The notes under the pieces were generated by a model. That model did no database searches. It was not told the origin of the DNA and saw nothing but the letters and a program-made list of their open reading frames with translations. Made by a program: the position numbers and the translations under genes. A DNA stretch of 64,000 nucleotides from Glebionis coronaria (taxonomy: Eukaryota; Streptophyta; Magnoliopsida; Asterales; Asteraceae). Position 1 is the first letter of the stretch; every line of letters begins with the position of its first letter. Below, one piece after another: positions 44,238 to 55,859 of this stretch. Where the stretch lies: positions 558,001 to 622,000 of the forward strand of contig JANFOE010000576.1 in assembly GCA_025667525.1 (NCBI GenBank), read 5' to 3'.

Positions 44238-47200
44238 TGATTGTGGTAAATTACACCTCTTGTTTAGGAAAACAAAAGAGCGTAAATGAGCGGTAAGTAT
44301 TAAACAAATGACTTAGGAAAATCAAGTGTTAATGACCCAATTAAGTTCGTTTCCCAAGGAGGTATATGTGTGTGAATAATTCGTAATTGATTTGAGATTA
44401 ATACTTGAAAGAAGGGGATGAGAAAATAGAATGACGAAGACGTGAAAATTATTACTACGATGACTAAAATTAAAACCGTAAAAGAGCTAAAATAAAAATA
44501 AATTCTAAAAATTCCCAAAAAATTACCAAAAATCACATTAAATAAACTAAGAGTTTAAAATTGATCAAAACGTTTTCAAACCTTTTAATTAATTAAATAT
44601 TAATTTTTAAATGCTAATTAAAGCCTAAGAATCAAAATAAGTATTAAAAAGCCCAAATAAAGATTTTTCACTTTTTAAACCTCTAACATAACCATATAAG
44701 ACTCAAAACTATTTTTATGAATTTTTAAACTAATTAAAACTATTTAAAATGATTAAAAACTATTAAAAACTTAAAATAATTCTAGAAATTAGAAAAATGA
44801 AGATAAAATTAATCTAAGAGTTTCAAAAATCCTATTTTAATGTATTAAACCTAAGAAAAATATAAAAAGTGCAAAAATAGGAAATTTGAATTTTAATAAT
44901 AAAATAATATTAAAATAATATTGAAAATCCAAAAATTCTAAAAAATTCTAAAAACTTGCAAACTAGTTTATTTTAACCTAAATAAACAGAAAGTGAAAGT
45001 GAAATTACAAAATACCCCTATTAGGCCCCCAAATGGGCTAAAATAGAAAACCGTCCACACTAATGGGCTTTTAGGCCCCAAAACTCAAACTTGGCCCAAA
45101 TGACTTGAAAAAGCCCTATCTGACTCAAAATTTAAATCTAAACACAAAAGTCTGAAGGCCCAAAAGCTGGTTTTGAGCTTATCACAGCTTAAAAGGTCAA
45201 CAGCTTATTCTTATTGGGCCAATAAGCCCATTAAGCAATAAGCCAATGCCATAAGCTCTAATTGAACACACAACCTTCTTTTGAGATGCCTAAGAGATCT
45301 GTGATAATATATTTTGAAAAAGCACACTCAATAAGCCAGAAATAAACAAAGTAGAATTTCACTAAACGACAAAATAGTCGGGTTACGGTTCTAGGATGTT
45401 TCAGAAGCTGATTCTTTTTGCAAAAGCTCACAAATAGCTTAACTAAGAATAATCAATCATAAAATTCAAAAAAATCCAATCAGAATAAGCTGTAGGAGCA
45501 AATAAGCTGGCTTAAAAAGCCAAATAAGCTAGTGTTCTACCAAAAGCTTAACCAAATGACTTGTAACCTTCCAGATTTGATATTAAGCTGAGAAAAATGA
45601 CACCTATTACAAAAGCCAAGTTGTTGCATGTACCAATAAGCAGTTCTCAAAAATAAGCCAAAATGTGCTTATTTGACCAAAAGTTAAAGTCCTCCAAAAT
45701 TAACCAAAAGCTCAGGGATTGTTTATAGGCTTGTTTTAAGCAATTTTTGTGAAGAACTCAAAGTAGAGTCCTTGTGAATCAAGTGGTCAGTTGACCAAAT
45801 GACAACAGATTTTGGCAAATAAGGCTTAATAAGCCAGTTAGCTTATAAGCCAGCAACAAAGCAAACCAAATAGCCAAAATTACTCACAAGCAGCACAAAA
45901 ACTAGTTCCAAGCAACAAACAAGCAGGGCATATACTAGATAACAAAATGCAAGGCAAAATTGAGGTGGTCACTTTGCTGATGCAAATGACCACTTCAGCC
46001 AACTTTGATAAGCTCTAGCACCCACAATAAGCCACCAAATTTAACAAATAGATACTGCAAAGATAGCTTATCACCTAAACTCTTCCCAAACCAGATTTCA
46101 GACCTTAGATCCAACAAACAAAGAATTTATTGGATCTGATGTGTTTGACCAAATTCAAACCAATTTTATCAGATTTTTCCAAAACTTGAAATCCCTTTTC
46201 CAAACCTCTTGATACTTAACCAGTGACCCAAACCTATTGCATATGACTTGTTTAGACTCCCCAAACCCTAAGAACCAAGGGCACAAGGCCACAAGGCCTT
46301 ATGATCCCAAAATCCCAAACAACCTTGTTTTAGTCCTTTTTCAAACAAACTTTTTATTCAATCAAACAACCTACTGGTTTTAAGGTTCAATTAGCTCAAC
46401 TAGGTGACAACTAAGAGATACCAACTATAAAACACAAAGCACAAACACCAGAGCAACAAATCACATGGCAAAGTACATATCAGACATAAACATAAATTTT
46501 TTTAGAGGAAACTTAAAAAGAGGTTATACCTATCCCCCACAACTTCCTAGAGGGATCAACTATGCTCCTTGGACCACTCTCAACAACTAGAGAGTGACCA
46601 AGGTCCTTAAACAAAGGAGATAAGATGTGCCTTGGTTGATGGTTCAAAGCAGAACCTCAAGGGCTTGGTTTCTTCAACACAAGCAGCAAACAACCTATCC
46701 AAAGGTTAATAAAGCTTCACTAGCTTAGTGTCATCAAGCTTGCAAGGGATTATAGCTTTTGGATAAGGGTTAGTACAAGATAAATTTCAAAGCAGATGAT
46801 TGATTTCAAGGTTTTTTCAACTTTGAAATCCTTACCACACATAAACGTACTTAAACCACAAGATCTAAGCACCTTTATAACATCAAATGGAACTCAGAAT
46901 TACCCTTAAACAACACCAACTTTCAAAAACATATAAAGGAATTACAATTTTCTTAATATACCAACTTTTATAAATTTTAAAAAGGAATTACTATGTTTAA
47001 AGAGTAAAACTAGAACAAAGGCCTCACCATAGGTAATTGGGATTAACCCGTTGTTTAAGTGAAGAAAAATCTGGAGGTGAAGAAGGGTGAATAGTGGTAA
47101 ATTTGATCCGTTTTTTTGTGGGAGTGGAGTTGTTTGGCGCAATTCAGATTTGAATGTTTCATATGCACACCTTTGGCCCTTGTGTTTTGGTAAACATGGT

Positions 47201-47794
47201 AAAACGTGTTTTTCAGCCTTGATAACTCATTTCCTTTGTTAATAAAGTTTCCAACTTTATACTTTGGCCAGAAAACTTTGGTAAAAGGGTTTCAAGGGTT
47301 GTTTTTGCCATTTTTGCATAGCTTGAGGACTGATCTTGGACATTTCTCATCATTGAAGGTCTTCAATGTATCTTTGACTTCATGAGGGACCATTATTGAC
47401 AATTTAGAATTGTTGAGGGACTAAACATGCCAATTCTTCAAAGTTGAAGGACCTTTTTGTAATTTTGACAAACTTAAGGGACCAAACTTGTAATTATAAA
47501 TATACAAGAGTATTAAGTATCATTTCTTCATAAATGAGGGATCAATATTGTACATCTTCAAATCTTCAAGGGTTTTTCTTTGAGAAATCCATAACTAGGG
47601 CCCGGTTCTTTGTACGGCTTCGTTTCTCGTGTTCGTTTTTCCTTGTTTCTTGTGATCTTTTGTCTTTTTCACGATATCCATACCTAAAACACATAAGTAA
47701 ACAAATACAAGCATATATATGGTATAATTATGAAATTTTATGCATTTAAAGCCCGAAAAGAACGATGAGATCATGTATAAATGCCATCTCATCA
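44238..47794 (-). repeat. 5' LTR of element W, promoter segment deleted
   Basis: This is the 3557-bp partner of the 3' LTR, nearly identical except for loss of 316 bp. The break joins CTCACCAT and AGGTAATTGG near 47030; in the 3' LTR the lost part is bounded by AGGT on both sides (34585-34588, 34901-34904). The lost part carries the likely TATA region. Confidence 0.85.
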
Positions 47795-47799
47795 AAAAA

Positions 47800-50192
47800 A
47801 CATGTATTTATTATTAAGAACAAGGATTGAAATCCGGATGTGGGTTGTTTGGTTTACACGAGAATCGAGAACCCTTTTGGGGTGCTCCCGGTGGATATTC
47901 TGGCCAAGCAGTCGCAACAGCAGGGGCTGCTGTGGGCTGTCGGCCGCAAGCCACTACAGGCGGTAGTGGGTAAATGGTGCAGGTCAGTCGCAAACCACCA
48001 CACCCAGTGGGTAGTCCGCCGGTGGGTGGTTTCTGCTAACACTGGCAAGATGTAAGACCACAATGGGAAAAATTAGACTGCCGGTGGGGGGTTCTGGTTG
48101 GGCAGTGGCAACCCGCAGCAGCAGGGATGCGGGGATGTTTGGGGTGTTTGTTTTAGGCTCGGGTAAACAAGGTCAAAGACGCAAAGGGGATGTTCGGTGT
48201 ATCATTTTATCGACTTATTCATTCATCCGGGCTTATAAAATAAATGGATCTTATTTAATCATGAAATTATTAAATCATCCATTTATTGAACTAATTTATT
48301 TTAATCGAGGGAATTTATCACGAATCAGTTATTTTAACCTTGGAAATTTATCATGAACCGGTTAATTTAAATTGGGCTTATTATGAACCGGATTAGTTTG
48401 ACCTTTTACATGAACTTATTAATCGGCTTATGTTACGACTTATTAATTCAACGTAATTAGCATGGACTTATTATTATTTATAAGAAAGATTTATTATCAA
48501 GTTAAAGGCTTTATTTGTAATTAATTATAATCCATGAAAGACTAATGTATAATTAATTATAAATCTATGAGAAAGTGTATATAATAATTAATTACATTTT
48601 AACCATGGTTTAATTAAATTAAATTACTACTTTAATTTAATATACAATCATCAGGCTTATGGTCAAGTTTTATTAATATAAACTCAAGTTAAATTATTAA
48701 TTAATAATCATTTATAAATCATGTATTATATTATTAATTAATAATTATCATGTTAGACTAAGTATTTATTTATTAATAAACTTTACGAGATTATAACATT
48801 TAATTAATCATGACTTATAAATGTATTCATTAAGCTTTAGCTTATATCATATGCTTATTAAATAAGCTTATTATGATTTATGGAGACATACTAATTATGG
48901 AAACTTCCTATTTTTGGAAACTTACTATTTATGGAAACTTACTATTTTTGGAAACTTACTATTTATGGAAACTTGTTGTTTTTTGAAAGTTACTATATAT
49001 AGAAACCTACTATTTTTAGAAAGTTACTCATTGTGAAAAAACAAGTATAATAACACATAAAACATGAAATGCACTGATCAAGAACACATGAAACACTAAG
49101 AAACTACATGAGAAAACATGAAATAGGAAAACAAGTCAAGAACAAGTAAAGTAAATTAATAATCAGTAAGTTATACATAAACAGACAACTCATTCACGTC
49201 CTTTATTATGTAGCACTCATGAAGTCGGAGTAGTTTCTTTCCGCTTTCATCTTCAGTTCGTTACTAGACACTCCTTTTCTATCTATGATTAGGATTCCCC
49301 ATTTGCTGCCATCAGTAATTACCATGCTATGATTTTAAATTGCATGAGCTATATACACGCATGCCATGTTCACCTAGTTATGGAGGTACCATAACCATAA
49401 CACTTGTGGCACCGGTGTTATGGCTCTTTCGCGATGAGAGTGATTTCTCGCGGCGTCCCTTTCACTTATTGGACATTATTATTATTATCATGTAGGGCGA
49501 ATGGGTGCATCCTAGTACATGTTTTGCAGATTTACACTGTGACTGTGGTGTGTGCTCTACATCCGTCACATGGAGCTGATCCTTCCACATAGACTAATAT
49601 AATTAGAGGCAACCCCTCTAATTGCATGACGAGGTCACCCCTCTATGTATTAATGCACGTTGATATTTATCATGACCTATATAAGCTCTTTGGCATTTAA
49701 ATTAATTTGCATGCATGATCTTAAGACTTTTCAGTATAAACATAAACATCAGACTTTTCAGTATAAACATAAACATAAGACTTTTCAGTATAAATTAATT
49801 TTTAAACAACTTTCAGGTTTTCTAAGACATACACATTTTCTTCTGAATTTCAAATCTTTAATTATGTTTCAGTTATTATTGTCATGTCTTTATATCCGTT
49901 CACTGAGCGTATTGCTCAGCCGTATATTTTCTTTCCATCACCCAAACGGCAGGTACCCAAGGACAGACTTAAGCATGGAGAGGACATGCATAGGATGGGA
50001 GCTACCTTATACTTCTTTTCCTTTTTCACTTCATTTACTTTATGCATGTTTTGAGTTTATGTTTGGGGGCTGATGTTTGATTCTGGCTTTCCTTTATGGT
50101 CATTTAAGTTTTTAAGACATATTACCTTGCATGCTTTGATGACACGCCATAATTATCATGTAACGGTCCACTTATCATAGTGGGGTGTTACA
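47800..50192 (+). other. Right part of element T with short tandem repeats
   Basis: No gene. About 47860-48150 is GC-rich with GGTGGG/CCACC runs. The rest is AT-rich. At 48896-49030 a 17-18 bp unit (TTATGGAAACTTACTATT) repeats about eight times, and at 49725-49795 a 28-bp unit with ACTTTTCAGTATAAACAT repeats three times. ORFs here (for example 49660-50073) show no recognisable protein. Confidence 0.6.
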
Positions 50193-50957
50193 CTCTCGGT
50201 TTGGAACCCCTCGTGCTATCATAAGCGATCGTGGAACCTTTTTTGTAATGACCAATTCACAGAGGTTCTAAAGATATATGCGGTTACACATCGCATTTCT
50301 ACGGCTTATCACCCACAAACGAGTGGGCAATTCGAGGTTTCAAACCGAGCTTTAAAGAGGATTTTGGAAAGCTATATAGGAATGAACGGACAATCTTGGT
50401 CTGACAAACTTGATGATGCTTTATGGGCCTTTCGTACCGCTCATAAGAAGCCCATTGGGTGAAATCCTTATAAGCTTGTGTATGGGAAAAATTGTCGTCT
50501 ACCCATCAAATTAGAACACAAAACTTATTGGGCCCAAAAGCATTGTAATGATGACTTGGTGACCGCGGGAATGTTCCAGAAGATGCAACTTAATGAATTG
50601 GATGATTACGTGACATTGCTTATGAAATTCATTGATTTTTAAGGAAAAAACTAAAAAGTTTCATGATTCTAAAATTAAAACCGGGTTTTTAACATTGGAG
50701 ATCAAGTGTTACTTTTTAACTCTCGATTGAATATATTTTCTAGAAAGTTGAAATCTCGTTGGTCCGGACGATTCAACATTACCCAAGTGTTTCCATATGG
50801 GACCATCGAGCTAGCTCAAAATGATGGTCCTAATTTCAAGGTGAATGGTCATAGGGTTAAGCACTACTTTGGTGGGAAAATTCCTTCAATGGAAGACCTC
50901 GACCAAGACACCTTCCCTAATGATAATTTTATTGAGGGGATCGAGTCGAGCTTATGA
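50193..50957 (+). pseudogene. pol: Athila integrase, second part (element Z)
   Basis: The integrase broken at 31182 resumes with [15 protein letters not shown]. It includes the third catalytic region ([15 protein letters not shown], the expected Glu now after Phe), the [11 protein letters not shown] segment, and ends with VLLFNSRLNIFSRKLKSRWS and HYFGGKIPSMEDLDQ. Several stops and frameshifts occur (a TGA near 50461, a shift near 50690). It is colinear with W but reads through the position of W's stop to TGA at 50955-50957, inside the conserved hairpin. Confidence 0.85.
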
Positions 50958-51144
50958 CTCGGTAATAAAAAACGAGGTGCCTCGTGGGGGAGTTACCATG
51001 CTTATCCATGTATAATTATCGCTTTCTAATCGTAGTTAATATGAGGGGATTTTTGCCCTTCCAACCGTTGTTTCCATGGTTGTTTGTGACTTGTGGTTAA
51101 CTAGGTTCATCATCGTCACGATTGAAGCATCTCGTGTTCGTTTT
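50942..51144 (+). promoter_or_regulatory. Post-stop hairpins and 3' region of Z
   Basis: CGAGTC-GAGCTTAT-GACTCG (50942-50961) overlaps the stop codon. ACGAGGTGCCTCGT (50972-50985) is fused to GGGGGAG. The sequence stays colinear with W until copia V interrupts at 51145; the rest of Z is not seen. Confidence 0.75.
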
Positions 51145-51508
51145 TGTTGATCCCAAACTTAGATCAATTTAGCTTGTGTAAACGAGATTAAATCAAGTTA
51201 AACACGTAGAGAAACTTTGTTGTATATGTAACAATTCAAGTATTATGCGGAATTAATACTTAAACAAGAATACACAAACAATGTAAACCAAACTCTCACT
51301 TTGATTGATAAAACAAACGTTCGTACAATGAAAGTGTAATACGTATATCAAACTTAAACCTAAAGGTCTCCTTTTATAGATTAAGGAGCCTTGTACAAGA
51401 GTCTACGTATCAGCTTTTTTAGGTAAAGATAAACATAAGAAATACATTGTCGATCATATCTTTACTAGAAACATACTAGAAACATAATACGTGTAAACTA
51501 AGTCTTCT

Positions 51509-51612
51509 ATCAGTGCTTGACTTCTTCTTATCAACACTTGACTTCTTCCTGTCAACGCTTGTCCTGTCAACGCTTGATTTCTTCTTGTCAACGCCCAGAT
51601 TGATCTTGTCAG
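51509..51612. repeat. Tandem repeat of about 22 bp in the V LTR
   Basis: Five to six copies of CTTCTTCTTGTCAACGCTTGA, slightly diverged and two shortened, lie in the U3 part of the LTR, upstream of the likely TATA (CTATAAAAGG, minus, near 51372-51381). Confidence 0.75.
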
Positions 51613-51699
51613 CGTCCAAGTGTATTGACTACATTTTATTCCCAACAATCCTCCCCTAAACTTGATATCTACTATAGTAATCAAGTTTCTGAATAAAAA

Positions 51700-52575
51700 C
51701 TAAGCACTAGGAGGATTCTTACAAATCTTATCAAATTGGAAATAAACATATCTAATCAAATCTTTGGCCACGTCACTTGAGTAGTCAATTTCTAGTTGTG
51801 TTGTCTTCATCTTTTCCAAAACTTCTTTGGACATAGGATACTCAGCATCCATAAGAAGATACTCATAAAACTTTGTAGAACTCAAATGATACACACCAGC
51901 TGCTGAATATAGACGCCATTGAAGTCCACTGATATCATCCTCAAGATCCTTCCAAACTGGATCTTCTTCTTCTGGTGTATACATTCTCTTGAATGTTGAC
52001 CAAAGCTTTATTCCATTGACTGAAGTAGGTGCTTCAGTCTCATACTTGGCCTACAGTAACCTCCAAAGGTCTACCAAGTCTTCCCTATCCATACTTGCAA
52101 ACAAAGACATAAGAGTAGTAAAAGTGTGTACCTCTTTCCCATATATGCCAATCATCCAAAACCCACTTGCATCTTCCTCATAACTAATGATAGGGTTTTT
52201 GGAATCATGAGGTAATACTTTTACAATATCTGAAGATTCCATGGGTGAGAGCTTAATACTCTTTCTAATAACAGCTTCATTGGGATTCACTCTATTCAAA
52301 TTTGAAGGAAACTCAAGTGGAACTCCTTTCTTTAATGGTCTTGGTACAATCATAGCCTTTTGAATCTCCATCTCCTCTGCAAGTTCTTCTTTCCTTTCAT
52401 CTGAAAGAAGTCTGATACTGTTCATCTCTTGCACTCTTGTCCAAATAGGATAAGCCTTATATTCCAATTCATCAAAGGACAATTCCTGCAACTTCTGAAA
52501 AGTCCAACCTCCTTGATGACTGATGAGACTGCTTTTATACATGGTCTCATCGTCCAAATCGGGCTTAAAATTCAT
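51700..52575 (-). pseudogene. Copia 3' ORF fragment (element V)
   Basis: One minus-strand frame runs from the truncation at 52575 to 51700 with one in-frame TAG at 52051-52053. It reads ...HTFTTLMSLFASMDREDLVDLWRLL, then PVWKDLEDDISGLQWRLYSAAGVYHLSS. The pattern (acidic helix-rich, LFDSCGVH-like block, YPMSKEVLEKM) resembles the uncharacterised C-terminal region found after RNase H in Asteraceae TNT1-94-like copia elements. No catalytic motif is present and the function is unknown to me. Confidence 0.6.
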
Positions 52576-53790
52576 AAAATATCATTAAAACTGCCAAATA
52601 TATGCTCGTGTTTGTTGCTTGTGTATTTTAGGTACGGATATTGAGGAAATGACAAAAGATCATAAGAATCAGTCAATAACGAACACGGGAAACGAAGCCG
52701 CACAATGAACCGGACCCAAATCTGGAATTTCCAAAATGGACCTTGAAGAAATGAAGATTGGCAACATTGGTCCCTCATCTTTTGAAGACTTGGCAATTTA
52801 TACCCTTGTAAATTCATAAATTACATTGGGGTCCCTAAGTTACCAAGAGTATGCATATCTAGCCCTTGAAGAATGCTTAAACTACATAATTGGTCCTTGG
52901 AAAAAGTTTAAAACTATGATGGGCCATTTTCAGCAAGTGTGCAAAAGTTGTTATGTGTAATTCATGCGTTGACAATGTTTATTTACCAAAAGACAACACC
53001 AAGGAAACCAAGGGACTATTTCCGCCAAACATCTAAACACATCCCCACTAATCAACCTGCCATGTCACCTCCACCAGCCACTCACAACTTCACACCTCAC
53101 CCCCACCTCACACGTCAGACTCCACTCACTCACTTTATTTATTAAATCTGATTAAACCTAATTTTTGGAGGTAAACACTTATTCAAATAAATAATCAGAT
53201 TAAACCTACTATTTACCCATCCCTAATCCAACGAACCCTAATCCTTAATCACCCTCAAAACAAAGGGTTTTACCCCAATGTTTTCCAGATTTACTATTCA
53301 CCCCACACTAAACCACTACCCCAACCCAGAATCTTTTCACAACAAACCCATGTGACTGTAGGGACCTCCCCTGCACGTCACTTTCTTCCCCAAACCCCAA
53401 TACCCGACCAAATGAACGAATGGATGGTAGTCCTTGGTCCCCAAGCACATTTTGACGTCCAAGATCAACAAAAGCAGCTGGCAACATCACATGATCAATT
53501 TGACCAAGATTCCAAGTCAAAATCAAGGGGCATTTTCGGATTTTCTAGCATTAGGGTTTTAGCTCTTTAATATTTTATTCCTAGCACTAGAAGGTTCTGT
53601 TAAGTAGTATAAAAGGAGCACCAGGTGTGTTGGATGCCCTTTGTTCCAGTTTTTCTAGCTAAGTTCATGTAATGCCTTTTTAGAAATATAAAGTTTGGTG
53701 TTTTTATTGAAATTAAATTGTAATTCCCTTTATTTTTTTTTAAAGTTTGGTATTGGATTAGCTAGATTCTGAGCTCCACATTTCATTTGT
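52576..53790 (+). repeat. Truncated Athila LTR fragment
   Basis: The start (TATATGCTCGTG, TTTTAGGTACGGATATTGAGG, GAAACGAAGCCGCACAATGAA) matches the W LTR (minus) from about 50 bp inside its end. TATAAAAGG at 53608-53616 and a following TTGTTCCAGTTTTTCTAG block match the W promoter region. The TG end is missing, and the right end merges into mitochondrial-type sequence. The 68- and 72-codon ORFs here are unsupported. Confidence 0.65.
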
Positions 53791-54005
53791 AAGAACACCG
53801 ATTGTCAGCCTGTTCAGCTGACCTCAGAGGATTCCAGTTACCCGGCACAGCATGTTTATTCTCGGCAGCGATTACAGTCTCTTTCCCAGGGTCAGACTAC
53901 TCCATAAGATCAGCAGTCTAGCCCAGTTGCTTCCCTTTTAGGCGCTTCCTCTAGTTAAAGAGTGAATTCAGGAGTTCCAGGCAGGCGATAGGGGCTTCGG
54001 GGGGA

Positions 54006-54190
54006 CAAATCTGTTCGGAAACAGAGCTCTTTTATCGCGGAATTAGACCGGCTATTAACGTCGGCTTATCTGTCAGTCGTGTTGGGTCTGCCGCTCAGTT
54101 GAAAACTATGAAACAAGTCTGCGGTAGTTCAAAACTGGAATTGGCACAATAAGTGGCCGCCCTTGCTCAATTTGGGTCAGACCTGGATGC
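54006..54190 (+). pseudogene. atp1: Mitochondrial atp1 fragment
   Basis: The reading frame gives [39 protein letters not shown] and, after a short deletion that brings in TAA, VAALAQFGSDLDA. These match ATP synthase F1 subunit alpha around the conserved [19 protein letters not shown] block. It is a fragment of about 60 residues without start or end. Confidence 0.9.
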
Positions 54191-54394
54191 GGGCAGGTTC
54201 GGATCACTTACAATACATGGCTCTACGAAGGAAGGGCTTGGGTTAGGAGCGTTTTCAATATGATTCTTTTCCTGTATTTGTTCGATGAGAAATGCGAGTC
54301 TGTTTTGTCCACTTTCTCCATCCCCCTCTAGAAAAATGAAAAAAAAAAGGTAATGGAATTACTTCTTATTCCCGTGTTTGATCTCTTCCATCGC

Positions 54395-54459
54395 CGCCTC
54401 GCTCCTTGTCCTTGGGCTGTTGAACAGAATCCAACCACACCGGAATGGATGGTACAAAG
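54395..54459 (+). pseudogene. cox1: Mitochondrial cox1 C-terminal fragment
   Basis: The frame reads LAPCPWAVEQNPTTPEWMVQ, matching the region near the C-terminus of plant cytochrome c oxidase subunit 1. The match stops at the TG end of the R LTR, consistent with R having inserted inside it. Confidence 0.75.
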
Positions 54460-54782
54460 TGATGCGTGCAATCTAGTTTTTCCCAAAATTAACCTTTACT
54501 AGATTATAACACGGGCAGTGTACCCTTGTCAATTGTAAAATAGTATTAGCAAATATCGGGTTCGAACACAGGGACTATTTATAGTTGAAATATTAGTTAG
54601 TAAAAATGCGTAACGAGTAACAAATTGGTTTTAGTCTTAGTGAAGACTTGCTTATAAAAACAGTGAAAATATTCAAGATTTCAAATATGGATAAAAGATA
54701 CGCTTGCTTGGACCGTGAATGACTATGAGTTATTCCTTAGGTATGAAAATATCGATAAACTTCTAATGTAAAATCCTAAGTT

Positions 54783-55093
54783 CCTTTCGAATACCGGATT
54801 TCTCCAATTACCTAACCATGCAACGATTCCTTTCGAATACCGTTAACACCTCAAGTAATAGTGCATAAAGTTTCAAGCTGATAAGTGAGAATTAATTTAT
54901 AAGCTTCCTTTCGAATAGCTTACTAACTCCTAAACCGATTTCTCTTAATTTAGTAGCTAGCGTTTGTGTGAATATCTACTTATGAAAATTGTTGTTAATG
55001 ACTCCTTTCGAATATCATTCACTTATAATCAACTAAAGACAGGCCGATTAATTCGTTCCTATTTTAGTAAAAATTACGGATTCCTTTCGAATA
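54783..55093. repeat. Five copies of CCTTTCGAATA in the R LTR
   Basis: CCTTTCGAATA occurs at 54783, 54829, 54907, 55004 and 55083, mostly within TTCCTTTCGAATACC. Spacers differ. The motif is unlike the CGGAAT arrays of P and Q but has the same dispersed layout. Confidence 0.7.
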
Positions 55094-55678
55094 CCCGTTT
55101 TTAGATTACCAAACAAGAGTATAAACAATTTTGACAAGATAATTAAGTTATTAACCCAAACGGATCCCCAATTAATCTCAACAAATCAATCGAATTTCCA
55201 ACCCAAAATCTAACACATAAACATCACATAATCCAAGCAAACGTATAAAGAAATTAGCTACTCATGATTGTAACAAAAACAATTGAATATGTAAAAGACA
55301 TACTTTAATCTTGCTATTAAAATGATAGAAGATGAATACCAAATTGAGAAAGAGGTTCCAATGATCTTCAAAGTAACAAAGTAAAAACTTGAAGTAACAA
55401 TTGTTCAATAGAAACTTATGATGATAATGAAAATGATGCTAAAGCTTGATGATGATGATTCTCGAATTATATCTTCAAGAATGGATGTGTGTAATATGGA
55501 TGTTGAGTGTATGATGATATGAATGGATCCTCCATCTTGTGTGGATGTTGTGTTCCTTAAATACTCCTCCTGGGACATCAAAAAACGTCTAGCAATAATG
55601 TCCCATGATGTCCACTAACTCTTTAGCTTCCCCCTTAATGAGGAATAAAAACAGAGTTTGTAACTGCAAAAAGACCAG

Positions 55679-55781
55679 TTGCGCCGCAACTGAATGGTCT
55701 TGCGCCGCAACTCTTGTTCCGCAAGTGCCAAGTCCTGTAGCTTCTTTAGTTGCGCCGCAACTCTTGAGTCTTGCGCCGCAA
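55679..55781. repeat. Two paired TTGCGCCGCAA palindromes in the R LTR
   Basis: Copies begin at 55679 and 55700, and at 55750 and 55771: each pair has start-to-start spacing of 21 nt with unrelated 10-nt spacers. In element orientation they lie about 115-220 bp upstream of the TATTTAAGG box, an enhancer-like position. Confidence 0.8.
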
Positions 55782-55859
55782 CTCGGCTTCCGAGGCTGGT
55801 ACTGATTTCCCTGATTTGTTTTGCTTAGCCCCTTTTGGTCCCAAATCTTTACAGCAACA

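Larger units (their letters stand above)
31791..47794 (-). mobile_element. Athila retrotransposon W, RT/integrase-encoding family, complete with TSD
   Basis: LTRs at 31791-35662 and 44238-47794 flank gag, protease, RT, RNase H and integrase on the minus strand. Ends are TGATGAG...ACAATCA. The target duplication is AAAAA on both sides (31786-31790, 47795-47799), weak on its own but consistent. The coding region is nearly full length but has two frameshifts and three in-frame stops. W is inserted in element T. It is the best complete example here of the helper type that could mobilise P and Q. Confidence 0.9.
31183..50192 (+). mobile_element. LTR-like element T (probable solo LTR), split by W
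   Basis: The sequence begins TGTAAAACCCGC and ends GGGTGTTACA, with TTCTC on the left (31178-31182) and CTCTC on the right (50193-50197), so the target duplication has one change. Excluding W and its duplication it is about 3.0 kb. It contains no coding domain and I see no primer site or PPT. The ends resemble LTRs of Tekay-like chromoviruses (TGTAA..CCC, GGTGTTACA), which suggests a solo LTR left by recombination between two LTRs. The assignment to that lineage is inference; a non-autonomous element is the alternative. Confidence 0.6.
51145..52575 (-). mobile_element. Copia-type element V, 3' end only
   Basis: An LTR of 503 bp (51145-51647) with inverted ends TGTTGATCCC/ATTCCCAACA is preceded, on the minus strand, by the PPT TTTAGGGGAGGAT and an ORF remnant. 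The internal part is truncated near 52575, where Athila LTR sequence begins. Only the 3' end is present, so this copy cannot be active. Confidence 0.8.
53800..54459 (+). other. Nuclear mitochondrial DNA insert (NUMT)
   Basis: Base composition is more balanced than the flanks. Two pieces translate as plant mitochondrial proteins: an atp1 piece (54006-54190) and a cox1 piece (about 54395-54459). The sequence between and before them lacks recognisable genes. atp1 and cox1 are not normally adjacent, so the insert is a rearranged set of mitochondrial fragments. It ends exactly where element R begins. Confidence 0.75.

Noticed and set aside
48896..49030. Regular repeats considered as a CRISPR array
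   Set aside because: Units are directly adjacent 17-18 bp tandem copies without unique spacers, within plant retrotransposon DNA.
52939..53570. Small ORFs on both strands as possible host genes
   Set aside because: The whole stretch aligns in landmarks with the Athila LTR, and neither ORF has a recognisable domain.
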